DNA from: Novosphingobium sp. KCTC 2891
Lineage (GTDB): Bacteria; Pseudomonadota; Alphaproteobacteria; Sphingomonadales; Sphingomonadaceae
Direction: 5' to 3'
Assembly: GCF_025938155.1 (NCBI RefSeq)
Contig: NZ_JAPCZG010000003.1
Location: 372,001 to 436,000 of the forward strand
Length of the DNA stretch: 64,000 bases
A model generated the notes under the pieces. It was not told the origin of the DNA and searched no databases. It saw only the letters and a program-made list of their open reading frames with translations. Every line of letters starts with the position of its first letter. The stretch's first letter is position 1. The position numbers were made by a program, and so were the translations under genes. This document shows positions 34,680 through 43,631 of this stretch, one piece after another.

Positions 34680-36359
34680 TCAGCCGTTGACGGCGTGGGG
34701 GAGGTCGGGCTTGGCAGGGTCGGCAGGCAGCGGCGGGGTGACGAGCAGGTTCTGCTCGGCCAGTGCCCGGCGCACGTCCTCTGCGCTTTCCGGCTCGCCA
34801 TAGAGGTAGCCCTGACCCTTGAAGTTGCCGTACTTGCGCAGTTCGTCATGGATGCGGCCGTTCTCGATGCCTTCGGCGGTGATCGGCAGGTCCATGCCCT
34901 TGCCGAGCGAAGAGATCGCCTCGACGATGGTGGAGCTGTCCTTGTTCTTGCCCAGCGAGGAGACGAAGCTGCGGTCGATCTTGATCCGGTCGAACGGCAG
35001 CGTGCGCAGTTGCGACAGGCTGGAATAGCCGGTCCCGAAATCGTCGAGGCTGATCGTGATGCCCTGGTTGCGCAGCGAGGTGATCAGCGAGCGGACGACG
35101 GCGAGGTTTTCGTGCAGGCAGGTCTCGGTGATCTCGATGTCGAGCCGGCTGGGCGGGAAGTTGGCTTCGACCAGCAGCTTGAGAAGCTTCTGCGCGAACC
35201 ACGGATCGCGAAGCTGGATGGGCGAGATGTTGACCGACAGCGAAAGCGCCGGGTTCCACTCGCGTGCATCGACCAGCGCCTGGCGGATCAGTGATTCCGA
35301 AAGATCGGCGATCACGCCAATTTCCTCGGCGATGGGAATGAACACTTCGGGGCTGACGAGGCCATGGCGCGGCGAGCGCCAGCGCGCGAGCATTTCGAAG
35401 CCGGTCAGCTCGCCGCTTTCGAGATCGATCTGCTTTTCATAAAAGGGCACGAATTCGCCGCGCAGGACGCCTTCGCGGATGCCGCGCTCGAACTCGCTGC
35501 GGAACTGGAGTTCCTGCTCCATGCCCGGATCGAACCAGCAGTAGCGGTTCCGCCCGCCCTTCTTGGCCTGATACATGGCCAGGTCCGCGCGGTGCTGGAG
35601 CCGGTGAGACTGCTCCTGCGCGGTCACGTCGGGCGCCGCCTCGCCGCGGGCAAGCCCGATCGAGCCGGTAATCTCGATGGTGATGCCGTTCCACGCGATG
35701 GGCAGGGCGATCGCCTCGTTCAGCCGGGCGGCCAGGTTCTCGATCGCGGCAAGGTGGCCGGGCGCGAAAGCTGCGGCGCAGGTGAACTCGTCACCGCCCA
35801 GCCGCGCGAGGACCGAGCGTTCGGGCAGCAGGCCGCGGATGCGGCGCGCGGTCTCCACCAGAACGGCATCGCCGGCCTGGTGGCCGTGGAGGTCGTTCGA
35901 CCGCTTGAACTTGTCGAGGTCGATCATCGCCAGCACCACATCTTCGCCGGCGGCGGCCGAACGGCGGATCAGGTCTTCGATGGCGCCATCGAGGCTGCGG
36001 CGGTTGAGGCAACCGGTAAGCGGATCGGTGTGGGCGAGGAGCTGTGCGGTTTCCTCGGCCTTGCGCCGCTCGCCGACTTCGCGCGTCAGCTCGGCATAGC
36101 GCCGCCAGCCGAAGATGATCAGCGCGATGTTGAGAATCAGCGCGTTGCCGAGCATGGCGTCGCTGTTGGCCTCGCCGAACACATAGCTGCGCACGATGTG
36201 GCTCATCACCGAAGAACCGGTGCCGACGAACATCAGGATTGCGGCGACGAGGATGCCGAGCGCCACGACATCGCGCTCGGCACGCTTCAGCGGGGCGGGC
36301 GCCGTGGGATCCTGCCCGATCTCGCTGTGCCTGCTCCTGTGGTCCCTGGCCCTCGCCAT
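34680..36359 (-). CDS. Membrane GGDEF-EAL c-di-GMP protein
   Basis: 559 residues: two membrane helices at about 34-100, a short linker, GGDEF at about 105-275 with intact 'RLGGDEF', and EAL at about 285-535. The EAL motif reads EML ('GFEMLARW'), keeping the metal-binding Glu, and loop 6 'DDFGTGYSS' is intact, so phosphodiesterase activity is plausible. No RxxD inhibition site precedes GGDEF. Single gene between dapF and ffh operons. With the first GGDEF-EAL protein, the PilZ protein and the class III cyclase it shows dense cyclic-nucleotide signalling in this window. Confidence 0.9.
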   Translation of the reverse strand: MARARDHRSRHSEIGQDPTAPAPLKRAERDVVALGILVAAILMFVGTGSSVMSHIVRSYVFGEANSDAMLGNALILNIALIIFGWRRYAELTREVGERRKAEETAQLLAHTDPLTGCLNRRSLDGAIEDLIRRSAAAGEDVVLAMIDLDKFKRSNDLHGHQAGDAVLVETARRIRGLLPERSVLARLGGDEFTCAAAFAPGHLAAIENLAARLNEAIALPIAWNGITIEITGSIGLARGEAAPDVTAQEQSHRLQHRADLAMYQAKKGGRNRYCWFDPGMEQELQFRSEFERGIREGVLRGEFVPFYEKQIDLESGELTGFEMLARWRSPRHGLVSPEVFIPIAEEIGVIADLSESLIRQALVDAREWNPALSLSVNISPIQLRDPWFAQKLLKLLVEANFPPSRLDIEITETCLHENLAVVRSLITSLRNQGITISLDDFGTGYSSLSQLRTLPFDRIKIDRSFVSSLGKNKDSSTIVEAISSLGKGMDLPITAEGIENGRIHDELRKYGNFKGQGYLYGEPESAEDVRRALAEQNLLVTPPLPADPAKPDLPHAVNG

Positions 36360-36644
36360 GCGCCTTGTCCGTGCCCCTTCGGAAATCCGGTCGCAAAGGT
36401 ATGCGAGGTGTCCTCAATTTTTGGTTAAGGTCCCCATGAAGGCGCCGGGGCGCGGGGGAGCAGCGGCGTGGCTCTTGCTTTCGCGCGGCGATGGGCGTAA
36501 GCGCGCCCGGTTCGCGGAGGCCATGCGTGGTGTTCGTGACGGATTCGATGATGGCCCGATGGATGCCACACGCTGGTCTGCGAGGTTTCGCACACCGGCG
36601 TTTTTGGCGTTTTTCAGGTTATCGCCCGAAACAGGAGCAGGCGC

Positions 36645-38126
36645 GTGTTCGATAGTCTTTCAGACCGGCTTGGAGGCGTGTTCGACCGCCTGCGCGGCCG
36701 CGGCGCGCTGCAGGAGGACGACGTTCGCGGCGCCATGCGCGAAGTGCGGATCGCGCTGCTCGAGGCCGACGTCGCGCTGCCGGTGGTCCGCCGCTTTGTC
36801 GACAGCGTGACCGAGCAGGCCATTGGCCAGAACGTGCTGAAGTCGGTCACGCCCGGCCAGCAGGTCGTCAAGATCGTCAACGACGCGCTGGTCGAGATGC
36901 TGGGGTCGGATACCGCCGATCTCGATCTCAACGCCGCGCCGCCGGTGGTGATCATGATGGTCGGCCTCCAGGGGTCGGGCAAGACCACCAGCACGGCCAA
37001 GATCGCCAAGCTGCTGCGTGAAAAGCAGGGCAAGAAGGTCCTGATGGCGTCGCTCGACGTCAACCGCCCCGCGGCGCAGGAACAGCTCAAGGTGCTGGGC
37101 GAGCAGGCGGGCGTGGCCACGCTGCCGATCATCGTCGGCCAGCAACCGGTCGAGATCGCGACGCGCGCCATGAACGCGGCGAAGCTGCAGGCGGTGGACG
37201 TGCTGCTGCTGGATACCGCGGGCCGCCTCCACGTCGATCAGGCGCTGATGGACGAGATGAAGGCGGCCGCTGCCGTCTCCACCCCGCGCGAAACGCTGCT
37301 GGTGGTGGATTCGCTCACCGGCCAGGACGCGGTCAACGTCGCGCAGAGCTTTGCGGGCCAGGTCGACCTGACCGGCGTGGTGCTGACCCGCATGGACGGC
37401 GATGCACGCGGCGGCGCGGCGCTGTCGATGCGCGCGGTGACCGGCAAGCCGATCAAGTTCGCCGCGACCGGCGAAAAGCTGGACGCGATCGAGCAGTTCC
37501 ACCCCGGCCGTGTTGCCGGGCGCATCCTTGGCATGGGCGACATCGTCTCCATCGTCGAGAAGGCGGCGGCGACGGTCCAGCAGGACGAGGCCGAAAAGCT
37601 CGCCGCGCGGATGGCCAAGGGCCAGTTCGACATGAACGACCTGCGCACGCAGTTGCAGCAGATGCAGCGCATGGGCGGGCTGGGCGCGCTGGCCGGAATG
37701 CTGCCGGGCATGAAGAAGGCCAAGGCGGCGATGGCGCAGTCGGGCATGGACGACAAGGTGCTGCTCCACATGGACGCGATCATCGGTTCGATGACCGTGG
37801 CCGAGCGGGCGCGGCCCGAACTGCTCAACGCCAAGCGCAAGATCCGCGTGGCCAAGGGCTCCGGCACCCAGGTGCAGGACGTCAACAAGCTGATCAAGAT
37901 GCACATGGAAATGGCCAAGGCCATGAAGCAGATCAAGAAGATGGGCGGGCTGAAGGGCCTCGGCGCCCTCTTCGGCAAGGGCGGGCTTGGCGGCGCGATG
38001 CCGGGGCTCGACCAGCAGATGGGACCGGGCGGTCTTGCCGGTCTTGGCGGTGGTGGGGGCGGCCTGCCGGGCCTCGGCAGCGGCGGTCTTCCGTCTAACC
38101 TCGGTGATCTGCTCCGCAAGAAATGA
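36645..38126 (+). CDS. ffh: Signal recognition particle protein Ffh
   Basis: 493 residues: N domain, GTPase domain with 'GLQGSGKTT' at 107-115, 'DTAGRLHVD' and 'TRMDGDARGG', then a methionine-rich M domain with the RNA-binding 'GSGTQVQDVN'. The C-terminus is a Gly/Leu-rich low-complexity tail. It binds 4.5S RNA and nascent signal sequences. GTG start at 36645 with AGGAG eight bases before. Heads ffh-rpsP-rimM-(membrane gene)-trmD-rplS. Confidence 0.97.
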   Translation: MFDSLSDRLGGVFDRLRGRGALQEDDVRGAMREVRIALLEADVALPVVRRFVDSVTEQAIGQNVLKSVTPGQQVVKIVNDALVEMLGSDTADLDLNAAPPVVIMMVGLQGSGKTTSTAKIAKLLREKQGKKVLMASLDVNRPAAQEQLKVLGEQAGVATLPIIVGQQPVEIATRAMNAAKLQAVDVLLLDTAGRLHVDQALMDEMKAAAAVSTPRETLLVVDSLTGQDAVNVAQSFAGQVDLTGVVLTRMDGDARGGAALSMRAVTGKPIKFAATGEKLDAIEQFHPGRVAGRILGMGDIVSIVEKAAATVQQDEAEKLAARMAKGQFDMNDLRTQLQQMQRMGGLGALAGMLPGMKKAKAAMAQSGMDDKVLLHMDAIIGSMTVAERARPELLNAKRKIRVAKGSGTQVQDVNKLIKMHMEMAKAMKQIKKMGGLKGLGALFGKGGLGGAMPGLDQQMGPGGLAGLGGGGGGLPGLGSGGLPSNLGDLLRKK

Positions 38127-38178
38127 ATTCCGGTTTCCACAAATTGCAAATTCCAGAATTGTTTGAAAGGTAGTCCAG

Positions 38179-38637
38179 ATGTCTGTTTCTCTTCGTCTTT
38201 CGCGCGGTGGTTCCAAGAAGCGCCCGTACTACAAGGTCGTCGTTTCCAACAGCCGCGCCCCGCGTGACGGCAAGTACCTGGAGCAGGTTGGCACCTACAA
38301 CCCGCTGCTCGCCAAGGACGACGAAAACCGCGTTCGCCTCGTCGAGGACCGCGTGCGTTACTGGCTGGGCGTTGGTGCGCAGCCGACCGACCGTGTTGCC
38401 CGTATGCTCGACAAGGCCGGCATCAAGGAGCGCACCGCGACCGTGAATCCTGCCAAGGGCGAGCCGGGCAAGAAGGCCAAGGAGCGCGCCGACGACAAGG
38501 CCAAGAAGATCGCCGAAGCTGAAGAAGCCGCGCGCGAGGCCGCCGAGGCTGCTGCCGCCGCTGCTGCTGCGCCCGCCGAAGAGCCGGCTGCCGAAGCTCC
38601 GGCCGAGGAAACCCCGGCTGAGCAGGCCGAAGGTTAA
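38179..38637 (+). CDS. rpsP: 30S ribosomal protein S16, with Ala/Glu tail
   Basis: 152 residues. The first 80 are standard S16 ('[19 protein letters not shown]', 'YNPLL', '[15 protein letters not shown]'). The following 70 are a Lys/Glu helix and then an Ala-Glu-Pro run, nearly doubling the usual length. Such tails occur in alphaproteobacterial S16 and are probably disordered. S16 stabilises the body of the small subunit. Confidence 0.96.
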   Translation: MSVSLRLSRGGSKKRPYYKVVVSNSRAPRDGKYLEQVGTYNPLLAKDDENRVRLVEDRVRYWLGVGAQPTDRVARMLDKAGIKERTATVNPAKGEPGKKAKERADDKAKKIAEAEEAAREAAEAAAAAAAAPAEEPAAEAPAEETPAEQAEG

Positions 38638-38643
38638 GCACCG

Positions 38644-39150
38644 GTGCGGGATCGTCCGGTCACGCTGGCAGCCATCACCGGCGCGCACGGCGTGACGGGC
38701 GAGGTCCGCCTGAAGCTGTTCGGGGAAGGCGTGGGGGCGTTGAAGCGCTACCGCGCCTTCAACGATTCCGCGCTGACGCTGGAAAAGCTGCGCGACGACG
38801 GCAAGGGCGGTGCGATCGCCCGCTTTGCCGAAGTGCCTGACCGCACGGCCGCGGAAAAGTTGCGCGGCACGGCATTGACCGTGCCGCGTTCGACTTTGCC
38901 GCCGCTGGCCGAGGGCGAATACTATCACGCCGACTTGCTCGGCCTGCCGGCGGTGTCCACCACCGGCGAGGCGCTGGGCGAATGTATCGGCGTCGACAAT
39001 TACGGCGCCGGCGACGTCCTGGAAATCCGGCGGCCGGCCGCCGAGGACGGCACACCGGGCAAGCGCTTCATGGTGCCGATGCGGGTCGAGGCGGTGCCGG
39101 AATGGAACGCCGAACGGCTGGTGATCGAAGCCGTTTACGCGGAGGATTGA
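38644..39150 (+). CDS. rimM: Ribosome maturation factor RimM
   Basis: 168 residues, two-domain RimM: N-terminal barrel with 'ITGAHGVTGEVRLKLFGE' and C-terminal PRC barrel with 'YYHADLLGLPA' and 'RFMVPMRVEAV'. It binds S19 and helps mature the 3' domain of 16S rRNA. GTG start at 38644, six bases after rpsP. Confidence 0.95.
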   Translation: MRDRPVTLAAITGAHGVTGEVRLKLFGEGVGALKRYRAFNDSALTLEKLRDDGKGGAIARFAEVPDRTAAEKLRGTALTVPRSTLPPLAEGEYYHADLLGLPAVSTTGEALGECIGVDNYGAGDVLEIRRPAAEDGTPGKRFMVPMRVEAVPEWNAERLVIEAVYAED

Positions 39151-39154
39151 GCCG

Positions 39155-39475
39155 GTGTCGCTGCTGATCATCGTGCTGGCATTGATCGTGTTGCCGGCGG
39201 TGCTGGCAGCGGTCTTTGCCCATGGCCTGGGCGCACGGTTTCCCGCCATGGCCCGCCGCAAGCGCGTGGCTCTGGCGGCTTTGGGCGCGGGCCTTGTGCC
39301 GGTCACGCCGGGGCTGATCGCGGTCTGGCGGGCCTATCACCTGACCACGCTCGTGCCGCTGGGCGCGGTGTTCATGCTGGGCCTGATTGTCGCGGCCGTG
39401 GTGGGCGTGCCGGTCGCCCTGCGCGCGACGCGCCGGTCCGCGTCGCAGCCTTTGGACGTGGTGACATTCGAATGA
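39155..39475 (+). CDS. Small membrane protein between rimM and trmD, unknown
   Basis: 106 residues with three hydrophobic segments (about 2-22, 38-58 and 66-88), a basic loop '[10 protein letters not shown]' and a polar tail. GTG start at 39155 with GGAGG nine bases upstream; its stop overlaps trmD (ATGA), so it is truly translated within the ribosomal operon. I do not recognise a family. Position suggests only co-expression with ribosome maturation genes. Confidence 0.75.
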   Translation: MSLLIIVLALIVLPAVLAAVFAHGLGARFPAMARRKRVALAALGAGLVPVTPGLIAVWRAYHLTTLVPLGAVFMLGLIVAAVVGVPVALRATRRSASQPLDVVTFE

Positions 39476-40212
39476 CCTTCGCCGCCACCGTCCTCACGCT
39501 CTATCCCGAGATGTTTCCCGGCCCGCTGGGCGTCAGCCTGGCTGGGCGCGCGATGCGTGAGGGCAAGTGGGCGATGGACGCCGTCCAGATCCGCGACTTC
39601 GCCATCGACAAGCACAAGACGGTGGACGACACGCCCGCTGGCGGCGGTGCGGGCATGGTGCTGCGGGTGGATGTGCTGGCCAAGGCGGTGGACCACGCCC
39701 TGGAGGCGCACCCCGGCTGCCCGGTGATCGCCATGACCCCCCGGGGCAAGCCGCTGACGCAGGCGCGCGTGCGCGAACTGGCCGAGGGGCCGGGCGTGAT
39801 TGTGCTGTGCGGCCGGTTCGAAGGGTTCGACGAGCGGATCTTCGAGGGCCGCGCGGTTGAGGAAGTCTCGGTGGGCGACATCGTGCTGTCGGGCGGGGAG
39901 TGCGCCGCGCTGATGCTGCTCGACGCTTGCATTCGCTTGCTTCCCGGCGTAATGGGCGCCCCTTCCAGCGGGCATGAGGAGTCGTTCGAGAACGGTCTCC
40001 TGGAATACCCGCACTATACCCGACCTGCTGAGTGGGAAGGGCGCGCGATCCCTGAAGTGCTGCGATCGGGGGATCATGCGAAAATCGCGGAGTGGCGGAA
40101 ACGCCGCTCGGAAGACGATACACGGTTACGCAGGCCGGATCTTTGGGAGCGCCATAACGGTGCTCGGGTCCAGTCTGCCTCTGGCGCGCAGCGAGAAGTG
40201 CAGGACGATTGA
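39472..40212 (+). CDS. trmD: tRNA (guanine37-N1)-methyltransferase
   Basis: 246 residues with the SPOUT knot motifs '[14 protein letters not shown]', '[12 protein letters not shown]', '[10 protein letters not shown]' and '[15 protein letters not shown]'. TrmD makes m1G37 to prevent frameshifting and is essential. The C-terminus is somewhat long and polar. ATGA overlap with the preceding membrane gene; rplS starts four bases later. Confidence 0.97.
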   Translation: MTFAATVLTLYPEMFPGPLGVSLAGRAMREGKWAMDAVQIRDFAIDKHKTVDDTPAGGGAGMVLRVDVLAKAVDHALEAHPGCPVIAMTPRGKPLTQARVRELAEGPGVIVLCGRFEGFDERIFEGRAVEEVSVGDIVLSGGECAALMLLDACIRLLPGVMGAPSSGHEESFENGLLEYPHYTRPAEWEGRAIPEVLRSGDHAKIAEWRKRRSEDDTRLRRPDLWERHNGARVQSASGAQREVQDD

Positions 40213-40215
40213 AAA

Positions 40216-40596
40216 ATGAACCTGATTCAGCAGCTGGAAGCTGAAGCTATCGCCGAATACAAGGCGAAGAAGGAAATCCCGACTTTCCGCGCGGGCGACA
40301 CTGTGCGCATTGGCGTGCGCGTCGTCGAAGGCGAGCGTACCCGTGTCCAGGCTTACGAAGGCGTGTGCATCGCGCGTTCGAACCGCGGCCTCGGCTCGAA
40401 CTTCACCGTTCGCAAGATCTCGTTCGGCGAAGGCGTGGAGCGCGTGTTCCCGCTCTACTCGCCCAACATTGATTCGATTACCGTCGTTCGCCGGGGCGTC
40501 GTGCGCCGTGCGAAGCTCTACTACCTGCGTGGTCGCACCGGCAAATCGGCGCGTATCGCCGAGCGCAAGGTCACCAAGACCGACGCGAAGGCTTGA
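40216..40596 (+). CDS. rplS: 50S ribosomal protein L19
   Basis: 126 residues with '[22 protein letters not shown]' in part, '[16 protein letters not shown]' and '[19 protein letters not shown]', all typical of L19, located at the interface of the subunits. Last gene of the operon; a strong terminator follows. Confidence 0.97.
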   Translation: MNLIQQLEAEAIAEYKAKKEIPTFRAGDTVRIGVRVVEGERTRVQAYEGVCIARSNRGLGSNFTVRKISFGEGVERVFPLYSPNIDSITVVRRGVVRRAKLYYLRGRTGKSARIAERKVTKTDAKA

Positions 40597-40643
40597 CCAG
40601 GGAGGGCTGAAAAGCCCACGCCTAGACGGATCGAACCCCGTAG

Positions 40644-40681
40644 AAAAGGCGTCCTGGCACAACTGCCGGGGCGCCTTTTTC
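40644..40681 (+). terminator. Terminator of the ffh-rplS operon
   Basis: Sixteen-pair stem 40644-40659 / 40664-40679 (two or three G-U) with loop CAAC, starting with AAAA and ending in a T-run. Strong Rho-independent terminator. Confidence 0.92.
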
Positions 40682-40730
40682 GCATCCGGAGGGTATTCGC
40701 CCGGGCTTCCTTGCAAACGGGATATTGAAC

Positions 40731-40830
40731 GGCCGAAAGGCCAATTGGCTTGGCTGGTCGGAACCAGCCGCTAAGGCACGGCGCCACACGCCCCAGCGGG
40801 GCAGGGCCGTCGCCCGGAGGAGTGCAGACA
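40731..40830 (+). other. Structured leader of asd
   Basis: Between the rplS terminator and asd the leader folds as GGCC-GAAA-GGCC at 40731-40742 (GNRA loop), a seven-pair hairpin with loop CGGA at 40752-40769, and a larger GC hairpin around GCCCC-AGC-GGGGC near 40795. GATATT near 40719 may be a -10 box. The CGGA hairpin matches the one before rpmE. No known riboswitch is recognised. Confidence 0.5.
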
Positions 40831-41856
40831 ATGGGTTATCGGGTAGTCGTCGTTGGGGCCACCGGCAACGTGGGCCGCGAAATGCTCAACATCCTCGCCG
40901 AGCGCGAATTTCCGTGCGACGAGATCGCAGCGGTCGCATCGCCCCGCTCGCAGGGTCTCGAGATCGAGTTCGGCGAGACGGGCCGCAAGCTCAAGGTGCA
41001 GAACGTCGAGAACTTCGACTTCACCGGCTGGGACATCGCACTTTTCGCTGCCGGCTCCGGTCCGACCAAGATCTATGCGCCGAAGGCCGCTTCGCAGGGC
41101 TGCGTGGTGATCGACAACTCGTCGCTCTACCGCATGGACCCGGACGTGCCGCTGATCGTGCCTGAGGTGAACCCTGAGGCGATCGACGGCTATACCAAGC
41201 GCAACATCATCGCCAACCCCAACTGCTCGACCGCGCAGATGGTGGTGACGCTGAAGCCGTTGCACGATGCCGCCAAGATCAAGCGCGTCGTGGTTGCCAC
41301 CTACCAGTCGGTTTCCGGCGCGGGCAAGGAAGGCATGGACGAGTTGTTCGAGCAGAGCCGCGCGATCTTCGTCGGCGATCCGGTCGAAACGCGCAAGTTC
41401 ACCAAGCAGATCGCGTTCAACGTGATCCCGCACATCGACGTCTTCCTGGACGATGGTTCGACCAAGGAAGAGTGGAAGATGGTGGCCGAGACCAAGAAGA
41501 TCCTCGATCCCAAGGTCAAGGTTGTCGCCACCTGCGTGCGCGTGCCGGTGTTCGTCGGCCACTCCGAGGCGATCAACATCGAGTTCGAGAACGAGATCTC
41601 GGCCGAGGAAGCCCAGAACATCCTGCGCGAGGCGCCGGGCGTGATGCTCGTCGACAAGCGCGAGGACGGGGGTTACGTCACCCCGATCGAATGCGTGGGC
41701 GATTTCGCGACCTTCGTGTCGCGCGTGCGTGAGGATTCGACCGTCGAAAACGGCCTGGCGCTGTGGTGCGTTTCGGACAACCTGCGCAAGGGCGCCGCAC
41801 TCAATGCTGTGCAGATCGCCGAACTGCTGGGCCGCCGTCACCTCAAGAAGGGCTGA
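40831..41856 (+). CDS. asd: Aspartate-semialdehyde dehydrogenase
   Basis: 341 residues. Asd reduces aspartyl phosphate to the semialdehyde for lysine, threonine and methionine. NADP-binding 'VVVGATGNVGREML', catalytic C132 in 'ANPNCSTAQM', and the acid/base His in 'VFVGHSEAIN'. ATG 40831 is chosen as the conserved family start; a longer in-frame opening upstream runs through the structured leader. With dapF at 33805 it is the second lysine-pathway gene here, but unlinked. Confidence 0.97.
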   Translation: MGYRVVVVGATGNVGREMLNILAEREFPCDEIAAVASPRSQGLEIEFGETGRKLKVQNVENFDFTGWDIALFAAGSGPTKIYAPKAASQGCVVIDNSSLYRMDPDVPLIVPEVNPEAIDGYTKRNIIANPNCSTAQMVVTLKPLHDAAKIKRVVVATYQSVSGAGKEGMDELFEQSRAIFVGDPVETRKFTKQIAFNVIPHIDVFLDDGSTKEEWKMVAETKKILDPKVKVVATCVRVPVFVGHSEAINIEFENEISAEEAQNILREAPGVMLVDKREDGGYVTPIECVGDFATFVSRVREDSTVENGLALWCVSDNLRKGAALNAVQIAELLGRRHLKKG

Positions 41857-41878
41857 CGCTCCTTTCGGCAAGCGCTTG

Positions 41879-41917
41879 AAAAGGCCCGGCTCCGCCTTTG
41901 CGGAGCCGGGCCTTTTT
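41879..41917. terminator. Bidirectional terminator after asd
   Basis: A perfect 17-pair stem (41879-41895 with 41900-41916), loop CTTT, with A-run before and T-run after, so it works in both directions for asd and the convergent coiled-coil gene that ends at 41921. Confidence 0.93.
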
Positions 41918-41920
41918 CAT

Positions 41921-42571
41921 TCAGCGCGGCGTCCGGACGGTGGTGGTCGTGGTGACGCGCGCTGCCGTGGAAGCGGCGACGTGGTGCCGCGCGGCCCGCT
42001 TCTTCACGACGCGCGTGTGGTGAGTGACGCGCGGGGTGGAAGCGGCCGTCTGCGTGGTCACCGTGGTCTCGACGCTTGCAGGAGCCGGGGGCTTGGTCTG
42101 CGCCGCGCTGGCAGCGGCGATCCGCGCATCGGCGGCCTGCTGGGCCGAGATGGCGGCCGACTGCTGTGCGGCATCGGCGCGCGCATTGGCCTGCGCGGCC
42201 TGTTGCTGTGCGATTGCGGCCTGATCCTGTGCGACCTGCTGCTGGACCAGCGCGGCTTGTTGCTTGTGCTTCTGGACCTCGCCCAGAGCTGCATCGGCCA
42301 GCGCCTGCGCTTCGATTGCGGCGTCGATGGCCTCGGGCTTATGGTGCGACGCAAGATTTTCGCGGGCACGGGCGAGGGTCGCCTTGGCGTCTGCAAGCTG
42401 GTGGGGCACTTCGATCCCCGCGCCGGTGGTGGCGGCGGCATCGATCTTGGCCTGCGCGGCGGCAATGGCCTGGCGCGCGCGATCGGCCTTGCCGGCGTGC
42501 GCCGGGCTGGCCATCGAGAGCGCCAGCGCACTGGCAGAAACGACCGAAAAGATCAGGCGATTGCTGGGCAT
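41921..42571 (-). CDS. Periplasmic Ala/Gln-rich coiled-coil protein, DUF4398-like
   Basis: 216 residues. Clear Sec signal 'MPSNRLIFSVVSASALALS' ending PAHA, then a long helical region ('ADAKATLARARENLASH', 'LVQQQVAQDQAAIAQQQ') resembling the DUF4398 part found before OmpA-type domains, and a basic Thr/Arg/Val tail ending 'TVRTPR'. No OmpA domain. GAAGGAGA precedes the ATG. A near-match EcfG promoter lies 44-68 bases upstream. Perhaps an envelope spacer or stress protein; function unknown. Confidence 0.72.
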   Translation of the reverse strand: MPSNRLIFSVVSASALALSMASPAHAGKADRARQAIAAAQAKIDAAATTGAGIEVPHQLADAKATLARARENLASHHKPEAIDAAIEAQALADAALGEVQKHKQQAALVQQQVAQDQAAIAQQQAAQANARADAAQQSAAISAQQAADARIAAASAAQTKPPAPASVETTVTTQTAASTPRVTHHTRVVKKRAARHHVAASTAARVTTTTTVRTPR

Positions 42572-42614
42572 TGTATTCTCCTTCGGGCGCGTTTGCCCGT
42601 CTCTCGGACCTGTC

Positions 42615-42639
42615 AACTCCGCCAGGTGCGCGCCGTTCC
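42615..42639 (-). promoter_or_regulatory. Possible EcfG promoter of coiled-coil gene
   Basis: Minus strand GGAAC (42639-42635), 16 bases, AGTT (42618-42615): one mismatch in the -10 element. Leader would be about 35 bases. Confidence 0.4.
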
Positions 42640-42848
42640 GCTTTTCCTTCGGTTCACCCCCGCCTGCGTCCCCTTCGTCCGGCAAGAGTTGTTGGCGAGC
42701 GACAGGCGGAGGGCCGTGTCGAAAGGCCCGCTTCTGCATTCCCAAGTAGAACAATAGACTTTGGCGACGATTCCGATTGCAGCGATCCGCCGCCGCCCGA
42801 TAAGACGCGCGCGTCTGAGGAACCCGACCACGGGACCGAGGGGGGCTG

Positions 42849-43631
42849 ATGCTGGAACACTTCGATATATTGCACGCGGTCGCCGGGCTTCTCGTCGGAA
42901 CCCTCGTGGGGCTGACCGGGGTGGGCGGCGGATCGCTGATGACCCCGATCCTGGTGCTGATTTTTGGCGTGAATCCCGGCACCGCGGTGGGCACCGACCT
43001 GCTGTTCGCCTCGATGACCAAGATTGCCGGCTCGTTCGTCCACAACCGCCATGAAAGCGTCGACTGGAAGATCATGCGCCGCCTGGCGAGCGGCAGCGTA
43101 CCTGCAGCCATCGTCACGCTGATCGCGGTGTCGTGGTTCGGGAAAGTGGGCAAGGACACCAGCCACCTCATCCTGACCATGCTGGGTGCGATGCTCATCC
43201 TGACCGCGCTGGCCACGCTGTTCCAGAAGAAGCTGGCGGTGCTGGCCAAGAGCCACGAGCGCCTCGAAGACACCCGCGCCGTGGTGCCTACCATCGCGCT
43301 GGGCGCAGTGCTGGGCGTGGCGGTGTCCATTTCGTCGGTCGGGGCGGGCGCCATCGGCGTGACCGCGCTGCTGATGCTCTACCCGGCGCTGCGCGTGTCG
43401 CGCATCGTGGGGACCGACATTGCCCATGCCGTGCCGCTCACGCTGGTCGCTGGCTTCGGCCACTGGATGATCGGCGGGGTTGATTCCACGTTGCTGCTCA
43501 ACCTGCTGATGGGCTCGATTCCGGGCGTGGCGATCGGCAGCCTGTTGTCCACGCGCTCGCCCGATCATATCCTGCGTCCGGCACTGGCGGCAGTGCTGCT
43601 GTTCTCGGGAGTGAAATTGCTCGGCTCATGA
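42849..43631 (+). CDS. TauE/SafE-family (TSUP) anion transporter
   Basis: 260 residues, about eight helices in two repeats, each beginning with the family's Gly-rich pattern: 'GTLVGLTGVGGGSLMTPIL' and 'GVAVSISSVGAGAIGVTALL'. Members export or import sulfite, sulfoacetate or related anions; the substrate is unknown here. AGGGGGG precedes the ATG. Its stop overlaps the next hydrolase gene (ATGA). Confidence 0.9.
   Translation: MLEHFDILHAVAGLLVGTLVGLTGVGGGSLMTPILVLIFGVNPGTAVGTDLLFASMTKIAGSFVHNRHESVDWKIMRRLASGSVPAAIVTLIAVSWFGKVGKDTSHLILTMLGAMLILTALATLFQKKLAVLAKSHERLEDTRAVVPTIALGAVLGVAVSISSVGAGAIGVTALLMLYPALRVSRIVGTDIAHAVPLTLVAGFGHWMIGGVDSTLLLNLLMGSIPGVAIGSLLSTRSPDHILRPALAAVLLFSGVKLLGS

Noticed and set aside
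36597..36614. Tandem GGCGTTTTT before ffh as a terminator
   Set aside because: No inverted repeat precedes the T-runs; a simple direct repeat.
40682..40830. Lysine or SAM riboswitch before asd
   Set aside because: The leader is too short and lacks their conserved cores.
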